Origin: Flagellimonas sp. CMM7
GTDB taxonomy: Bacteria; Bacteroidota; Bacteroidia; Flavobacteriales; Flavobacteriaceae
Reading direction: 5' to 3'
DNA length: 64,000 nt
Assembly: GCF_021390195.1 (NCBI RefSeq)
Contig: NZ_CP090003.1
Span: 3,059,501 to 3,123,500 of the forward strand
Shown here: positions 9,604-19,717 of the stretch, piece after piece
How the letters are laid out: every line of letters begins with the position of its first letter
How positions within the stretch are numbered: position 1 is the first letter of the stretch
The notes under the pieces: generated by a model
Told to the model about the DNA's origin: nothing
Databases searched by the model: none
The model's input: only the letters and a program-made list of their open reading frames with translations
Made by a program: the position numbers and the translations under genes

Positions 9604-11073
9604 ATGAAAAGTAAAACCTATATATCGAAGCAAAGAATTTATAAATCCTTGGGATTTGTCCTATGCTTTATGGCACTTTTCAATTGTAAAGACACACCAA
9701 AAAAACCCGAAGCACCTAATATCCTGTTTATTTCTATAGACGATCTACGTCCTGAGCTTAAGGCTTTTGGAAAATCTCATATTATTTCTCCAAACATAGA
9801 CAAGCTGGCCGCAGAGGGTACGGCATTCAAAAACGCCTATTGCAATGTTCCGGTTTGCGGAGCATCACGAGCCAGTTTGCTTACTGGAATCTATCCAACA
9901 CCTACCAGATACATTGATTACAAAACGCGGGTAGACGAAGAAGCACCAGGGGTGGTTACCTTACCGAAATACTTTAAGAATAATGGGTATTATACGACCG
10001 CCATTGGAAAAATATTTCATCATCCCGACGATGGCACTAAAGGCTGGACCAAGGAAACCTACCGCCCGGATTATCCAAATACCAATGCACAACAGGAACT
10101 TTGGAGAGATTATCAATCACCGGAAAATAGCTGGACTAAGGAATTGGAATTACCGCTGGGAGGAGCCGGCCCCGCATGGGAAGCTGGCCAAGTTCATGAT
10201 ACTATTTATTATGATGGAAAAACAACAAAATTAGCATTAAAAGAGTTAGAAGAACTTGCTGAGCTCAAACAACCTTTCTTTTTTGGTGTGGGATATATTC
10301 GTCCGCATTTACCGTTTAATGCCCCAAAGAAATATTGGGATTTATATAACCCGGAAGACATTGAGTTGGCAGACAATCATTATATCCCGAAGGATGCTCC
10401 GAGAGATGCCTGGTTTAATTTCCCTGAATTACGCTCCTATAATAACATTGCGAACGATTCAATTCCTATCCCATTAGATCAAGCAAGAAAGTTAAGACAT
10501 GGCTATTATGCCTGCGTGAGTTTTATCGATGCGCAAGTAGGTATGGTAATAGATAAATTAAAGGAGTTAAATCTTTATGATAATACAATTATTGTACTGT
10601 GGGGTGATCATGGATGGAACTTGGGAGAGCATTCATTATGGACTAAAATGTCCTGTTTTAAGAATGCTTTGCAGTCGGCATTGATTATTAAATCCCCTAA
10701 AATTAAAGGTGGTATGGTGACTAAGGCCTTGGCAAGTTATGTGGATATTTATCCAACAGTGACCGAAATGGCCGGATTAGATAGACCCCAGCATTTAGTG
10801 GGTAAAAGTCTTGTGCCCGTGCTTAAAAATCCGGAATCTGAGGTGAATTCATATGTTTTTGCAAGGTGGCAAAATGCAGAAACCATTAAGAACAATCGCT
10901 ATGCTTATACGCAATATTACAACAAATCAGGTATCGTGAAGGATTCGATGTTATACGACCATCAAAAGGATCCCGATGAAAATATTAATAGGGCGTATGA
11001 CCCTAAACATAATGGGATGATAAAGGAGCTTAAAAAAGAACTCGAAATACACCTGTATGACAGAAAACAATAA
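9604..11073 (+). CDS. S1 sulfatase, iduronate-2-sulfatase-like, lipoprotein
   Basis: The 489-residue product starts at ATG 9604, which places the lipobox (MALFNC) correctly; an upstream in-frame ATG at 9559 would add 15 residues ahead of the signal. Motifs: PNILFISIDDLRPELKAFG for the metal site, CGASRASLLTG with formylglycine Cys85, PFFFGVGYIRPHLPFNAPKK and LWGDHGWNLGEH. This CGASR plus RPHLPF pattern marks the iduronate-2-sulfatase-like branch (probably S1_7). The sulfatase at 31265 belongs to the same branch. The stop is at 11071-11073, 4 bp before the GH29 start, implying translational coupling. A sulfate ester at O-2 of fucose is a reasonable but unproven target. Confidence 0.9.
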   Translation: MKSKTYISKQRIYKSLGFVLCFMALFNCKDTPKKPEAPNILFISIDDLRPELKAFGKSHIISPNIDKLAAEGTAFKNAYCNVPVCGASRASLLTGIYPTPTRYIDYKTRVDEEAPGVVTLPKYFKNNGYYTTAIGKIFHHPDDGTKGWTKETYRPDYPNTNAQQELWRDYQSPENSWTKELELPLGGAGPAWEAGQVHDTIYYDGKTTKLALKELEELAELKQPFFFGVGYIRPHLPFNAPKKYWDLYNPEDIELADNHYIPKDAPRDAWFNFPELRSYNNIANDSIPIPLDQARKLRHGYYACVSFIDAQVGMVIDKLKELNLYDNTIIVLWGDHGWNLGEHSLWTKMSCFKNALQSALIIKSPKIKGGMVTKALASYVDIYPTVTEMAGLDRPQHLVGKSLVPVLKNPESEVNSYVFARWQNAETIKNNRYAYTQYYNKSGIVKDSMLYDHQKDPDENINRAYDPKHNGMIKELKKELEIHLYDRKQ

Positions 11074-11077
11074 AATA

Positions 11078-12448
11078 ATGAAGAAAGCAATTATAGCCCT
11101 TGTATTTATAGTATCTATTTTAAGTGTCAAGGCCCAGGACAAAACCTACCAACCAAATTGGAAATCTTTAGATGAACGTCCAACACCAGAATGGTTCACA
11201 AAGGCCAAGTTTGGCATTTTTATCCATTGGGGTGTATATTCAGTGCCTGCCTGGGCACCAACAGATATTGCTGTGGGTAAGAATTTTGGACAAAAATTTT
11301 CTGAATGGTACTGGTATCGTTTAAAAGATTCGACTAACAAATTTTTCGCACCACATCATAAGAAATTATATGGTGATAAATCCTATCAAGATTTTGCGTC
11401 AGATTTTACTGCGGAGCATTTTAACCCATCTAAATGGGCAGATATAATTGCAGATTCCGGTGCTAAATATGTAGTGCTTACATCAAAGCATCATGATGGC
11501 TATACACTTTGGCCTAGTGAACAAAGTTGGAACTGGAATAGCGTAGATGTTGGTTCCCGCAAAGACTTATGTGGAGAACTTACAAATGCTGTTAAAGAGA
11601 AAGGCTTACATATGGGTTTTTATTATTCTTTATATGAATGGTTCAATCCACTATACAATAAAGATGTAAACGCCTATGTAGATAAACACATGATTCCACA
11701 AATGAAGGATTTGGTAACGCGATATGAACCCGATGTACTTTGGACGGATGGAGAGTGGCCTTACACCTCAGATGTATGGAAATCAGAGGAGTTTCTGGCA
11801 TGGTTGTTTAATGAGTCCAAAGTAAAAGAAACTGTAGCGGTCAATGATCGTTGGGGAAAACACACGCGAAGCACCCACGGAGGGTATTATACTACCGAGT
11901 ATGATCATGTCTATCAAAAAGAAGGCGTAGATGATGTATATCACCCTTGGGAAGAATGTCGTGGTATTGGTGGCTCTTTTGGGTACAACCGTATGGAAAA
12001 CCTGAACCATTATTCAAGTTCTGAAAGATTGGTGCACATGTTAATAGAGAAAGTGGCCAGTGGGGGAAATTTATTACTCAATATTGGTCCATCACATGAC
12101 GGCCGAATTCCGGTAATCATGCAGCAGCGGCTTGCTGATATAGGACAATGGTTAAAGATTAATGGAGAAGCAATTTATGGTACGAATGTTTGGGGCGATG
12201 CGCCAAAAATGAATGAAGAAGGGATTTATTTCACAAAAAAGGGAAAGAATCTTTATGTAATATGTACCACATGGAACAAAAGAATAGAGCTCCCAATTTC
12301 AGCTTCAAAAGCCCAATTGGTAGGAAGCAATGCGGATGTAAAATATGAAAAAACAAAAACTGGTATGACTTTATATGCGCCAGATCTGCAACCAAATAAC
12401 ATACTAGGTCAATACGCTTGGGTTTATAAAATTGAGGGGGTGTTCTAA
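11078..12448 (+). CDS. GH29 alpha-L-fucosidase, secreted
   Basis: The 456-residue enzyme releases terminal alpha-L-fucose with retention. The chosen start gives a clean signal peptide (VSILSVKAQ); ATG 11057 lies inside the preceding gene. GH29 hallmarks are WFTKAKFGIFIHWGVYSVPAW, YVVLTSKHHDGYTLWPS, MGFYYSLYEWFNPLY and VLWTDGEWPY, the last giving the nucleophile Asp224. The C-terminal part has GGNLLLNIGPSHDGRIP and [15 protein letters not shown], followed by a short beta domain. It shows the same motifs as the other two fucosidases here but is divergent, so the three probably cut different linkages or differently sulfated fucose. It follows the sulfatase at 9604 with 4 bp between them. Confidence 0.92.
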   Translation: MKKAIIALVFIVSILSVKAQDKTYQPNWKSLDERPTPEWFTKAKFGIFIHWGVYSVPAWAPTDIAVGKNFGQKFSEWYWYRLKDSTNKFFAPHHKKLYGDKSYQDFASDFTAEHFNPSKWADIIADSGAKYVVLTSKHHDGYTLWPSEQSWNWNSVDVGSRKDLCGELTNAVKEKGLHMGFYYSLYEWFNPLYNKDVNAYVDKHMIPQMKDLVTRYEPDVLWTDGEWPYTSDVWKSEEFLAWLFNESKVKETVAVNDRWGKHTRSTHGGYYTTEYDHVYQKEGVDDVYHPWEECRGIGGSFGYNRMENLNHYSSSERLVHMLIEKVASGGNLLLNIGPSHDGRIPVIMQQRLADIGQWLKINGEAIYGTNVWGDAPKMNEEGIYFTKKGKNLYVICTTWNKRIELPISASKAQLVGSNADVKYEKTKTGMTLYAPDLQPNNILGQYAWVYKIEGVF

Positions 12449-12530
12449 TATAATACTTTTGAGTTCCATAAGTGTAATATCTTAATTGGGATTGATAACG
12501 TACAAAGCATTTAATTATGACATAGTTTAA

Positions 12531-12806
12531 AAAAATAACGCAAATAGAAAGTTTAACACTAAAGGGCTATACGCCAATCTTACGGTAGAAGAAGACCTTA
12601 GTCCAACTGGCCTTATTGCCCAAACAATTAATCTTTAAACCAATTCTTGGGTATTATATGATGCATTAAGCAGAAAAGTAGACATTGGTAACTTAAATAA
12701 TAATGGGGGTGGGCTAAACAAAAATGTATCTCAGGAATTGGGACTTTTAGTGATTAAAAATACTAATTCAGACCTGGTAATAAGACATGAAATTCCAATA
12801 AAATAG
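12531..12806 (+). pseudogene. Decayed 3' end of an unrecognised gene
   Basis: The 366-bp gap after the fucosidase is not plain spacer. One frame from 12531 reads NRKFNTKGLYANLTVEEDL, then SPTGLIAQTINL, an in-frame TAA at 12636, then TNSWVLYDALSRKVDIGNL and, after further residues, a stop at 12804-12806. The regular codon usage either side of one stop, and the lack of a start, indicate the tail of a lost gene. I do not recognise the family. It ends 8 bp before the beta-helix gene. Confidence 0.5.
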
Positions 12807-12814
12807 TTAAAGAC

Positions 12815-15223
12815 TTGCCAAAAAAAGTGAACTATATTCTTACCGTAATATGCACAATCGTACTTCTAGGTCCTTTTGGAAAGAATGTGTATGGTTTAGA
12901 CCTAAATCCGTCAGAATCACAAAATATTGCGAGGGTCGAATTAGTATTAAGATCATACAACAACTTAAGTAATGACCCTAAGATTTATGTGGTGGATGCT
13001 AAAAATACAAAAGCTTCAGACGCCAATCCCGGCACAAGAGATTTACCATTTCTTACTGTACAAAGAGCAGCTGAAGTGATGTATCCAGGAGATGTCTGTT
13101 ACATAGGTGGAGGTTTTTATGCAGAGACAATTAAATTCAAAAATTCAGGAACAAAAGAAAAACCAATTATATTCAGACCTTTATCCAAAGAAGATATTGT
13201 TGTAATTACAGGAGCAAATCAAATTCCTAAAGATAAATGGGAAAAAGTTTCAAAACATATTTTCAAAGCAAAGGTAACACTCAATTTGGATCATGAAAAT
13301 CAAGTGTTTATCAATGACAAAACTATGGTAGAGGCTCGTTGGCCTAATGTAGGGGATGACCTTTTAAAACCTACTTTGGCCAAAATGGAACAAGGAACAA
13401 CTCCTGAACTGATTGTAGATGGCCAACTACCACAATACGATTATACAGGAGCCAAAATATGGGTGCATGCTTCCAAGTATTGGGCGAACTGGACAACCTC
13501 TATCGTTAGAAATAAAGGAAAGCGCTTAGAGATTATCAACACGGCGCCATTCCATGAGCCAAAGCGACATGTAGCGGCCGAGGGTGCAGGCTACTATATT
13601 TTTTCCTGCAAAGATGCTTTAGATGCTGAGAACGAATGGTTTTACGATGAAAAGACGCATGAGCTGTTCGTTTATCGAGAAGATGGTAAGCTACCTACTG
13701 AAGATTATGCGGTTAAAATGCGGATGACAGCCTTTGACCTTAGAAATCGTTCTCATATTCATATTCATGGAATTCAACTCTTTGGAGCTACTATTGAAAC
13801 TAATGCTAACTCTATTTCCCTTTTATTCGACGAAATAGCCATCAAATACCCCTATTATTCATCGCTTGCTGAGTCACCTTCGGCGCAAGCCAAAAAAGGG
13901 GTGAAGTTACAAGGTAAAAATTGTGTACTTAAAAATAGTGAAGTAGCCTATAGTTCTGGTACCGGTGTGATGCTTTTTGGAGAGAATAATGCGGTGTTGA
14001 ATTGTTATATCCATGACCACGATTTTATTGGAACAACAGCAAGCTGTGTTGAATTAGGTGGTAAAGGCAATATCATTAGCCATTGTACCCTCACCCGAAG
14101 TGGGAGAAGTGTATTGGGGTTTCCTAACATGTATCAGGCATTAGTTCAAAATTGCGACATGAGCCATTCAGGGATGCTTACTAGTGATTTAGGGCTAACC
14201 TATGGCAATGTTATTGAAGGCGGTAATTCTGAAATTCGTTTCAATCTGATGCACCATAATGAAAGTAAACATTTCAATATGGGACTGTATTATGACCATG
14301 GAACGAAAAATATTATCAGCCATCATAATATTGTCTACGGTATAAATAGGACAGCTTTTCAGTTAAACCAATATGCGGCCTACCACCTCGTTTACAATAA
14401 TACTTTTATCTCAAAAGAATACGGTTTTAGAAATATCTGGGGCAATAAATATGCACCAGAACTTACTGGCGTTCGTATAGTGAATAATGTGTTTGCAGAA
14501 TCGGCTGAAACCACATCCTCAGAGTACTATTGGAGTCATAATATCACAGATTACCGAGATTTTGATGGGCAAGATCCATTTAAAGCAGACAAGTACCTTA
14601 TGCAACGCGGAAAATTCATATCTGGGATCTCACGGGTTACGGCTGGCACAAAACCGGGTATAGGGGCAATAGAGGCAGAACACTTAAAATTTAAGGTTGG
14701 TCATGATTTTGATAATCCGCCAAAGTACGATACCATGCGCAGTAAACCATTACATCGTAATAGGATTGTAAATGCTGCTTTTGAGCATGAGGATCATTTA
14801 TTTCCATGGAAAATAAAAAAAAATGTAAAAAGAATCAATCATAAACTCCAAGCACAAATCACAGAAGATAAAAATAAAGGCCGTATGGGCAAACACGCTA
14901 TTGCCCTTGTGTCATCTGGAAGCGAAATCTTTCAGAATATTACAGGATTGCTTCCAAATGCTACATACAGATTTATAGGCTTCATTAATGCAGATAACAA
15001 TGAAACGGCAGTTATTGGTGTGAGGTATGCAGATAAAAGCGAATTTATTTCGCCACTAGTGAGTTCCAAAAAATCAAGTAAAACATCAGATTGGCGCAAA
15101 GTAAACCTATCGTTTGATACCGATGCATATGGAACTGAGGTTACCATTTTCGTAAGAAAAATGAGTTCAAATGGAGGAGACGTCTATTTTGACGACGCTG
15201 GTTTAATTTTAGAAAGTAAATAG
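12815..15223 (+). CDS. Secreted right-handed beta-helix carbohydrate-active protein with C-terminal carbohydrate-binding-like domain (GH141- or lyase-like)
   Basis: The 802-residue product begins at TTG 12815. No ATG lies between the upstream in-frame stop (12788) and the signal peptide, and GTG 12827 is an alternative. After the signal, DAKNTKASDANPGTRDLPFL is the typical entry into a parallel beta-helix. Repeated coils follow to about residue 610, rich in N/H/S ladders (HIHIHGIQLFGATIE, NSEVAYSSGTGVMLFG, NLMHHNESKHFNMGLYYDHG, NNTFISKEYGFRNIWG). From about 650 to the end is a beta-sandwich (NAAFEHEDHLFPWKI, FDDAGLILE) resembling CBM4/9-type modules. In a fucan locus, GH141 (which includes alpha-fucosidases) is a plausible family; a polysaccharide lyase is the alternative. 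Function is inferred from fold and context only. Confidence 0.75.
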   Translation: MPKKVNYILTVICTIVLLGPFGKNVYGLDLNPSESQNIARVELVLRSYNNLSNDPKIYVVDAKNTKASDANPGTRDLPFLTVQRAAEVMYPGDVCYIGGGFYAETIKFKNSGTKEKPIIFRPLSKEDIVVITGANQIPKDKWEKVSKHIFKAKVTLNLDHENQVFINDKTMVEARWPNVGDDLLKPTLAKMEQGTTPELIVDGQLPQYDYTGAKIWVHASKYWANWTTSIVRNKGKRLEIINTAPFHEPKRHVAAEGAGYYIFSCKDALDAENEWFYDEKTHELFVYREDGKLPTEDYAVKMRMTAFDLRNRSHIHIHGIQLFGATIETNANSISLLFDEIAIKYPYYSSLAESPSAQAKKGVKLQGKNCVLKNSEVAYSSGTGVMLFGENNAVLNCYIHDHDFIGTTASCVELGGKGNIISHCTLTRSGRSVLGFPNMYQALVQNCDMSHSGMLTSDLGLTYGNVIEGGNSEIRFNLMHHNESKHFNMGLYYDHGTKNIISHHNIVYGINRTAFQLNQYAAYHLVYNNTFISKEYGFRNIWGNKYAPELTGVRIVNNVFAESAETTSSEYYWSHNITDYRDFDGQDPFKADKYLMQRGKFISGISRVTAGTKPGIGAIEAEHLKFKVGHDFDNPPKYDTMRSKPLHRNRIVNAAFEHEDHLFPWKIKKNVKRINHKLQAQITEDKNKGRMGKHAIALVSSGSEIFQNITGLLPNATYRFIGFINADNNETAVIGVRYADKSEFISPLVSSKKSSKTSDWRKVNLSFDTDAYGTEVTIFVRKMSSNGGDVYFDDAGLILESK

Positions 15224-15232
15224 TATTTAAAG

Positions 15233-16636
15233 GTGAAGAGAACGTTTTATATAGTCTGTTGTGTGCTATCCTTACAAACAATTGGATATGCTCAAAATAT
15301 TATATTCATTCTAACCGATGATCAGGGTTGGGCAGATGTATCTACACCACTAGATACATTACAAAAGGAGGCCTATTCTAACTATTTTGAAACACCTAAT
15401 ATAGATAAACTGGCAAGTAAGGGTATGGTGTTTACCGAGGCCTATGCACCCGCACCAATGTGCACACCTACACGACGCAGTATTCAATATGGAATGACAC
15501 CTGCAAGACAGCGAGGGACAGAATTCTTGGGGGATTTTAGCGGTAAGGGACATCAAGCTATCCCAGAGTACCTTAAAAAAATAAACCCCAATTATAAGTG
15601 TGCACTCTTTGGTAAATGGGGAGAAGTAATGTCTGGTACTTGGAAAAATCAAAATAAAGAAATAAATCCAAAAGCCTTGGGTTATGATGAAAGCGATGGT
15701 CCAAATACAGGTAATGTAACAGGAACGTTTTATCATCGAAATATGGGTAAGGCACAATACAAACAAAATTATATTTGTACCCCAGATGATGATCCGAAAC
15801 GGACTTTATCTGTTACCAATCGGGCAATATCTTTTATAGAACAACAAGTTAAAGATAAGCAGCCTTTTTACTTACAAGTTAATTACTATGCCCTTCATAC
15901 CGCTCATCAGGCTTTACAGGCTACAATGGATAAATATAAGAAGAAGGGTATGCCCAATCGTAAAGTCCATTGGGGAGTTGCACCCATGTTAGAAGATCTA
16001 GATACTGCGATAGGTAAAATAATTGAGGCAGTTGATCGCTTGGGCATTACTGGTGAGACTTACATTTGCTTATCATCGGATAACGGCGGAGAAAGACGGT
16101 ATGATAATGTTTTGGCTACAGTAAATAAAACTGTACGAGGTCGAAATTATCCTTTAAGAGGTTATAAGGGGCAATTATATGAAGGTGGCATTAGAGTCCC
16201 CTTTATGGTTTCTGGCCCTGATATTCGTTCCGGATCAGTCTGTAGAGCACCCATCGCTTTATATGATCTGTTACCTACGTTTTATGAATTGGTTGGCGGT
16301 AGAGATAAACTTCCAAAGGATATAGACGGCAGGAGTATTGTAAATGTATTCAAGTTACCCGAAGCTGAAATAAATGAGAGACCAGAACATGGGCTAATTT
16401 TCCATCGTCCTATAAAAAAGAAGCAATCTGCACTTAGGCTAGGTAATTATAAACTGGTACTTACCTGGTCAGGTCCCTGGGAAATTAAAAAAACAGAATT
16501 ATTTGATCTTGATAAGGATATTGGAGAAACACAAAATCTTGTTAGTATGCTGCCAGATAAAACCAAATTACTTAAAAATTACTTGATAGAATACCTGAAA
16601 GGCGTTAATGCAGAAGTATCAAAAAAAGAAAACTAG
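15233..16636 (+). CDS. Secreted S1 sulfatase
   Basis: The 467-residue protein starts at GTG 15233, just ahead of the signal peptide (VLSLQTIGYAQ). Motifs: NIIFILTDDQGWADV, the signature CTPTRRSIQYG with formylglycine Cys77, GKWGEVM in place of GKWHLG, LSSDNGGERRYDN for the second metal site, and GGIRVPFMVSGP. The long insertion after the first metal motif (DTLQKEAYSNYFETPNID) and the ALFGKWGE variant separate it from every other sulfatase in the window, so it probably belongs to its own S1 subfamily. It lies 9 bp after the beta-helix gene and 14 bp before a GH29 gene. Confidence 0.88.
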   Translation: MKRTFYIVCCVLSLQTIGYAQNIIFILTDDQGWADVSTPLDTLQKEAYSNYFETPNIDKLASKGMVFTEAYAPAPMCTPTRRSIQYGMTPARQRGTEFLGDFSGKGHQAIPEYLKKINPNYKCALFGKWGEVMSGTWKNQNKEINPKALGYDESDGPNTGNVTGTFYHRNMGKAQYKQNYICTPDDDPKRTLSVTNRAISFIEQQVKDKQPFYLQVNYYALHTAHQALQATMDKYKKKGMPNRKVHWGVAPMLEDLDTAIGKIIEAVDRLGITGETYICLSSDNGGERRYDNVLATVNKTVRGRNYPLRGYKGQLYEGGIRVPFMVSGPDIRSGSVCRAPIALYDLLPTFYELVGGRDKLPKDIDGRSIVNVFKLPEAEINERPEHGLIFHRPIKKKQSALRLGNYKLVLTWSGPWEIKKTELFDLDKDIGETQNLVSMLPDKTKLLKNYLIEYLKGVNAEVSKKEN

Positions 16637-16650
16637 AACCATCTTTAATA

Positions 16651-18048
16651 ATGAGGAATTATAAAATACTTACCATTTGTCTTTTGTGCTTTTTTTTAAT
16701 TAGTACTACTGCGCAAGAGAAAAAAATATGGGATGAAACTAAAGAGGAAAAAGAAGAACGCCTTGCATGGTGGAGAAACGATCGCTTTGGAATGTTCATT
16801 CATTGGGGTACATATTCTCTTGCAGCACGGCATGAGCATTTGCAAAAGAGAGATCGTATCAATAGTGAAGATTATCAAAAGTATTTTGACCATTTCAACC
16901 CAGATTTATATAATCCAAAGGAGTGGGCTAAACTTGCTAAAGCAGCAGGGATGAAATATGCAGTAATTACTTCTAAGCATCATGAAGGCTTTACCTTATT
17001 TGATTCTAAATTAACTGAATTTAAAGTAACGAACACTCCATACGGAAAAGATGCACTCAAAGAATTTGTAGATGCGTTCCGTGAAGAGGGTTTGAAAATA
17101 GGATTCTATTATTCCGTAATAGACTGGAACCATCCAGAATACACTATCGATAACAGACATCCACTTAGGCCTATTGATGTTAATGATATTAAAGCCTACA
17201 AAGCACTCAATAAAGATCGTGATATGGCTAAGTATCGAGAGTACATGAAAAACCAGGTGACTGAAATACTAACCAACTATGGCAAATTAGATATCCTTTG
17301 GCTCGATTTTTCTTTCCCTGGAGAAACTGGAAAAGATAAAGACGATTGGGGGTCGGTGGAGTTAGTAAAACTAGTGAGAAAGCTACAGCCGGAAATTATC
17401 ATAAACGACCGATTGGATATTGTAGACTATGAGGGAGGCTGGGATTTTACCACACCAGAACAATTCAAAGTAGAAGAATGGCCAAGACGCAATGGCAAGA
17501 AAATCCCTTGGGAAACTTGTCAGACATTTAGTGGTTCATGGGGCTATTATCGCGATGAAATGACCTGGAAAAACAACCGTCAATTGTTAGGGCTTCTCAT
17601 CGAGTCGGTGAGTAAAGGTGGTAATCTTTTGCTCAATGTAGGGCCTACTGGTAGAGGAGAAATTGACTATCGTGCAGAGGATGCTTTGGTGCAAATGGGA
17701 GACTGGATGAAATATAATTCAGAATCCATTTACGGCTGTACTGAAGCACCAAAGGAATTTAAAGCACCAGATAACGCGGTGCTTACATACAACCCAACTA
17801 CCAACCGTCTCTATATTCATTTTTTCGAATATCCTTTGCAAAAAGTGACATTAAAAGACATGAAAGGAAAAATTGAGTATGTACAGTTTCTTCATGATGC
17901 CTCTGAGATTTTAGTTCAGGAAACAAGAAAGCCTAATTATATGACCTTTTATTTAAATGGTAAAAAACAAAATAATGATGTGGATTTGATCTTGCCGATT
18001 GCCAAACCACCTGTAGAAATACCAGTAGTGGAAATTTTTTTGAAATAA
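16651..18048 (+). CDS. GH29 alpha-L-fucosidase, secreted
   Basis: This 465-residue protein has a signal peptide ending at STTAQ. GH29 motifs in order are [52 protein letters not shown] and LDILWLDFSFPG, the last giving nucleophile Asp219. Then come PWETCQTFSGSWGYYRDE, GGNLLLNVGPTGRGEI and WMKYNSESIYGCTEAP. It is the textbook single-domain GH29 length with a small C-terminal beta domain. The segment between HPEYTIDNRHPL and MAKYREYMKNQ is longer than in the fucosidase at 11078. A 92-bp gap separates it from the next sulfatase. Confidence 0.93.
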   Translation: MRNYKILTICLLCFFLISTTAQEKKIWDETKEEKEERLAWWRNDRFGMFIHWGTYSLAARHEHLQKRDRINSEDYQKYFDHFNPDLYNPKEWAKLAKAAGMKYAVITSKHHEGFTLFDSKLTEFKVTNTPYGKDALKEFVDAFREEGLKIGFYYSVIDWNHPEYTIDNRHPLRPIDVNDIKAYKALNKDRDMAKYREYMKNQVTEILTNYGKLDILWLDFSFPGETGKDKDDWGSVELVKLVRKLQPEIIINDRLDIVDYEGGWDFTTPEQFKVEEWPRRNGKKIPWETCQTFSGSWGYYRDEMTWKNNRQLLGLLIESVSKGGNLLLNVGPTGRGEIDYRAEDALVQMGDWMKYNSESIYGCTEAPKEFKAPDNAVLTYNPTTNRLYIHFFEYPLQKVTLKDMKGKIEYVQFLHDASEILVQETRKPNYMTFYLNGKKQNNDVDLILPIAKPPVEIPVVEIFLK

Positions 18049-18140
18049 TTGTCGGCTTCGATTGGCAAGTATAATTTGAAATAAAATGAAAAATCTGTTA
18101 ACTCATAAGAATGACTAATCTTAATTAAATAGGTGTAAAA

Positions 18141-19706
18141 GTGAAGTTTATAAAGTATGAATTTTGTGTGTTATGGATTCTATCTTTGTGTCCTTTGTCT
18201 TCTTGTACTACTAAAGAAGAGAAGGCCAACCCCAATATTATCATCATATTGGCTGATGACTTTGGAGTAGGTTATATCCAAGCACATTACCCAGATAATA
18301 AGATTCCAACGCTTTATTTAGATAAGTTAGTGCAAGGGGGCATGAGTTTTAATGATGCATATAGCAAATCAGGAGTGTGCTCCCCTTCTCGATATTCTTT
18401 GTTAACAGGACGATATAATTGGAGAACACCCCTTCAAGAATGGGTATTAGCACCTTACGAACCTCCACTTATAAAAACGGAAAGGACTACTTTACTAGAA
18501 TATTTACAATCTGAAGGTTATCATACGGCTTGCATTGGGAAGTGGCACTTAGGATGGAATTGGGTGGGAGAACAACCCAGTACCTGGGAGGAGAAAAAAC
18601 ATATCTTAAAGGATTCTGTATGGTATTTTGATCAAGAATTATCAGGAGGACCATTAGACCATGGATTCGATTATTATTTTTGTACTGATGTACCCAACTT
18701 TCCTTCCTTTACTTTCATAGAAAATAACAAAATACTCATTCAACCCACTTCAAAATTGGATTTAAAGACGAATGTCTCTGCACGTTTTACGTCTAAAATT
18801 TTTGATGGATACCAAATGGCTCCCGAATGGCAATTCGATCAGATATTATTAGATATTACTAAAAAAGCAGTAGACTTCATTTCAGAGGAAGCTAAAAAAG
18901 ACAATCCATTTTTTCTTTACTTTTCTATTACTTCACCTCATGAACCGGTTTCATCCAGTAAGCAATTCCTTGGTAAAAGCAGTATTGCGCCAGTGGCTGA
19001 TTTTGTAATGGAACCAGACTGGTCTTTAGGTCAAATTATTGAAGCGGTAAAAGCAGCTAATATTTCAGAAAATACGCTCATTATTTTTACTGCGGATAAT
19101 GGACACACGCCTTATACCGGTTGGAAAAAATTAATAGAAGCAGGACATTATCCTAGTGGTTCTTATAGAGGGTATAAAGGTAACATATGGGAAGGAGGAC
19201 ATAGAGTACCCATGATTGCCTATTGGTCTGAAAAAATAACTTCTGGTATCGAGAATTCAGCAATTATTTTCCAGACAGATTTTTATGCAACCATTCATGA
19301 ACTGGTATCCGATAATCAGGTTAATGTAGAAAAAGCAGAAGATAGTTTCAGTTTTCTCAATCTTTTAAAAGATGAAGGTGCAGACCCTAAACAAAAAACT
19401 ATGGTAAACCATTCGAGGAATGGAGAGTTTGCATACAGAAAGGGAAAATTGGTATTTAGGATACCAGGAAAAGACCTTAAATCTTCTAGGGGTGAACTTG
19501 CCAAAGTAGCACTATATAATTTAGAAAAGGATATATCAGAAACTGAAAATGTAGCTCAAAATTATGCTGAGCTTGTTGAGGAATTAACCGAAGAGCTTAG
19601 GGTAATAGTGGATAATGGAACAAGCTATAAAAAGAAGGTTTTAAATAATAATGTGAAGGTAGATTTTAAAACGATACAAAAACATAGATGGTTGTTGCTT
19701 AATTAA
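18141..19706 (+). CDS. S1 sulfatase, lipoprotein
   Basis: The 521-residue product begins at GTG 18141 and carries a lipobox (LCPLSSCT). Motifs: NIIIILADDFGVGYIQAHY, signature CSPSRYSLLTGRY with formylglycine Cys80, [53 protein letters not shown] and WEGGHRVPMIAYW. The same ordered motifs recur in the sulfatase at 26957, so the two are paralogs of one S1 subfamily (S1_15-like by motif, not confirmed). The C-terminal VALYNLEKDISETENVAQN segment is the usual S1 tail. It is spaced 11 bp from the next gene. Confidence 0.9.
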   Translation: MKFIKYEFCVLWILSLCPLSSCTTKEEKANPNIIIILADDFGVGYIQAHYPDNKIPTLYLDKLVQGGMSFNDAYSKSGVCSPSRYSLLTGRYNWRTPLQEWVLAPYEPPLIKTERTTLLEYLQSEGYHTACIGKWHLGWNWVGEQPSTWEEKKHILKDSVWYFDQELSGGPLDHGFDYYFCTDVPNFPSFTFIENNKILIQPTSKLDLKTNVSARFTSKIFDGYQMAPEWQFDQILLDITKKAVDFISEEAKKDNPFFLYFSITSPHEPVSSSKQFLGKSSIAPVADFVMEPDWSLGQIIEAVKAANISENTLIIFTADNGHTPYTGWKKLIEAGHYPSGSYRGYKGNIWEGGHRVPMIAYWSEKITSGIENSAIIFQTDFYATIHELVSDNQVNVEKAEDSFSFLNLLKDEGADPKQKTMVNHSRNGEFAYRKGKLVFRIPGKDLKSSRGELAKVALYNLEKDISETENVAQNYAELVEELTEELRVIVDNGTSYKKKVLNNNVKVDFKTIQKHRWLLLN

Positions 19707-19717
19707 AAGAATGTAAA

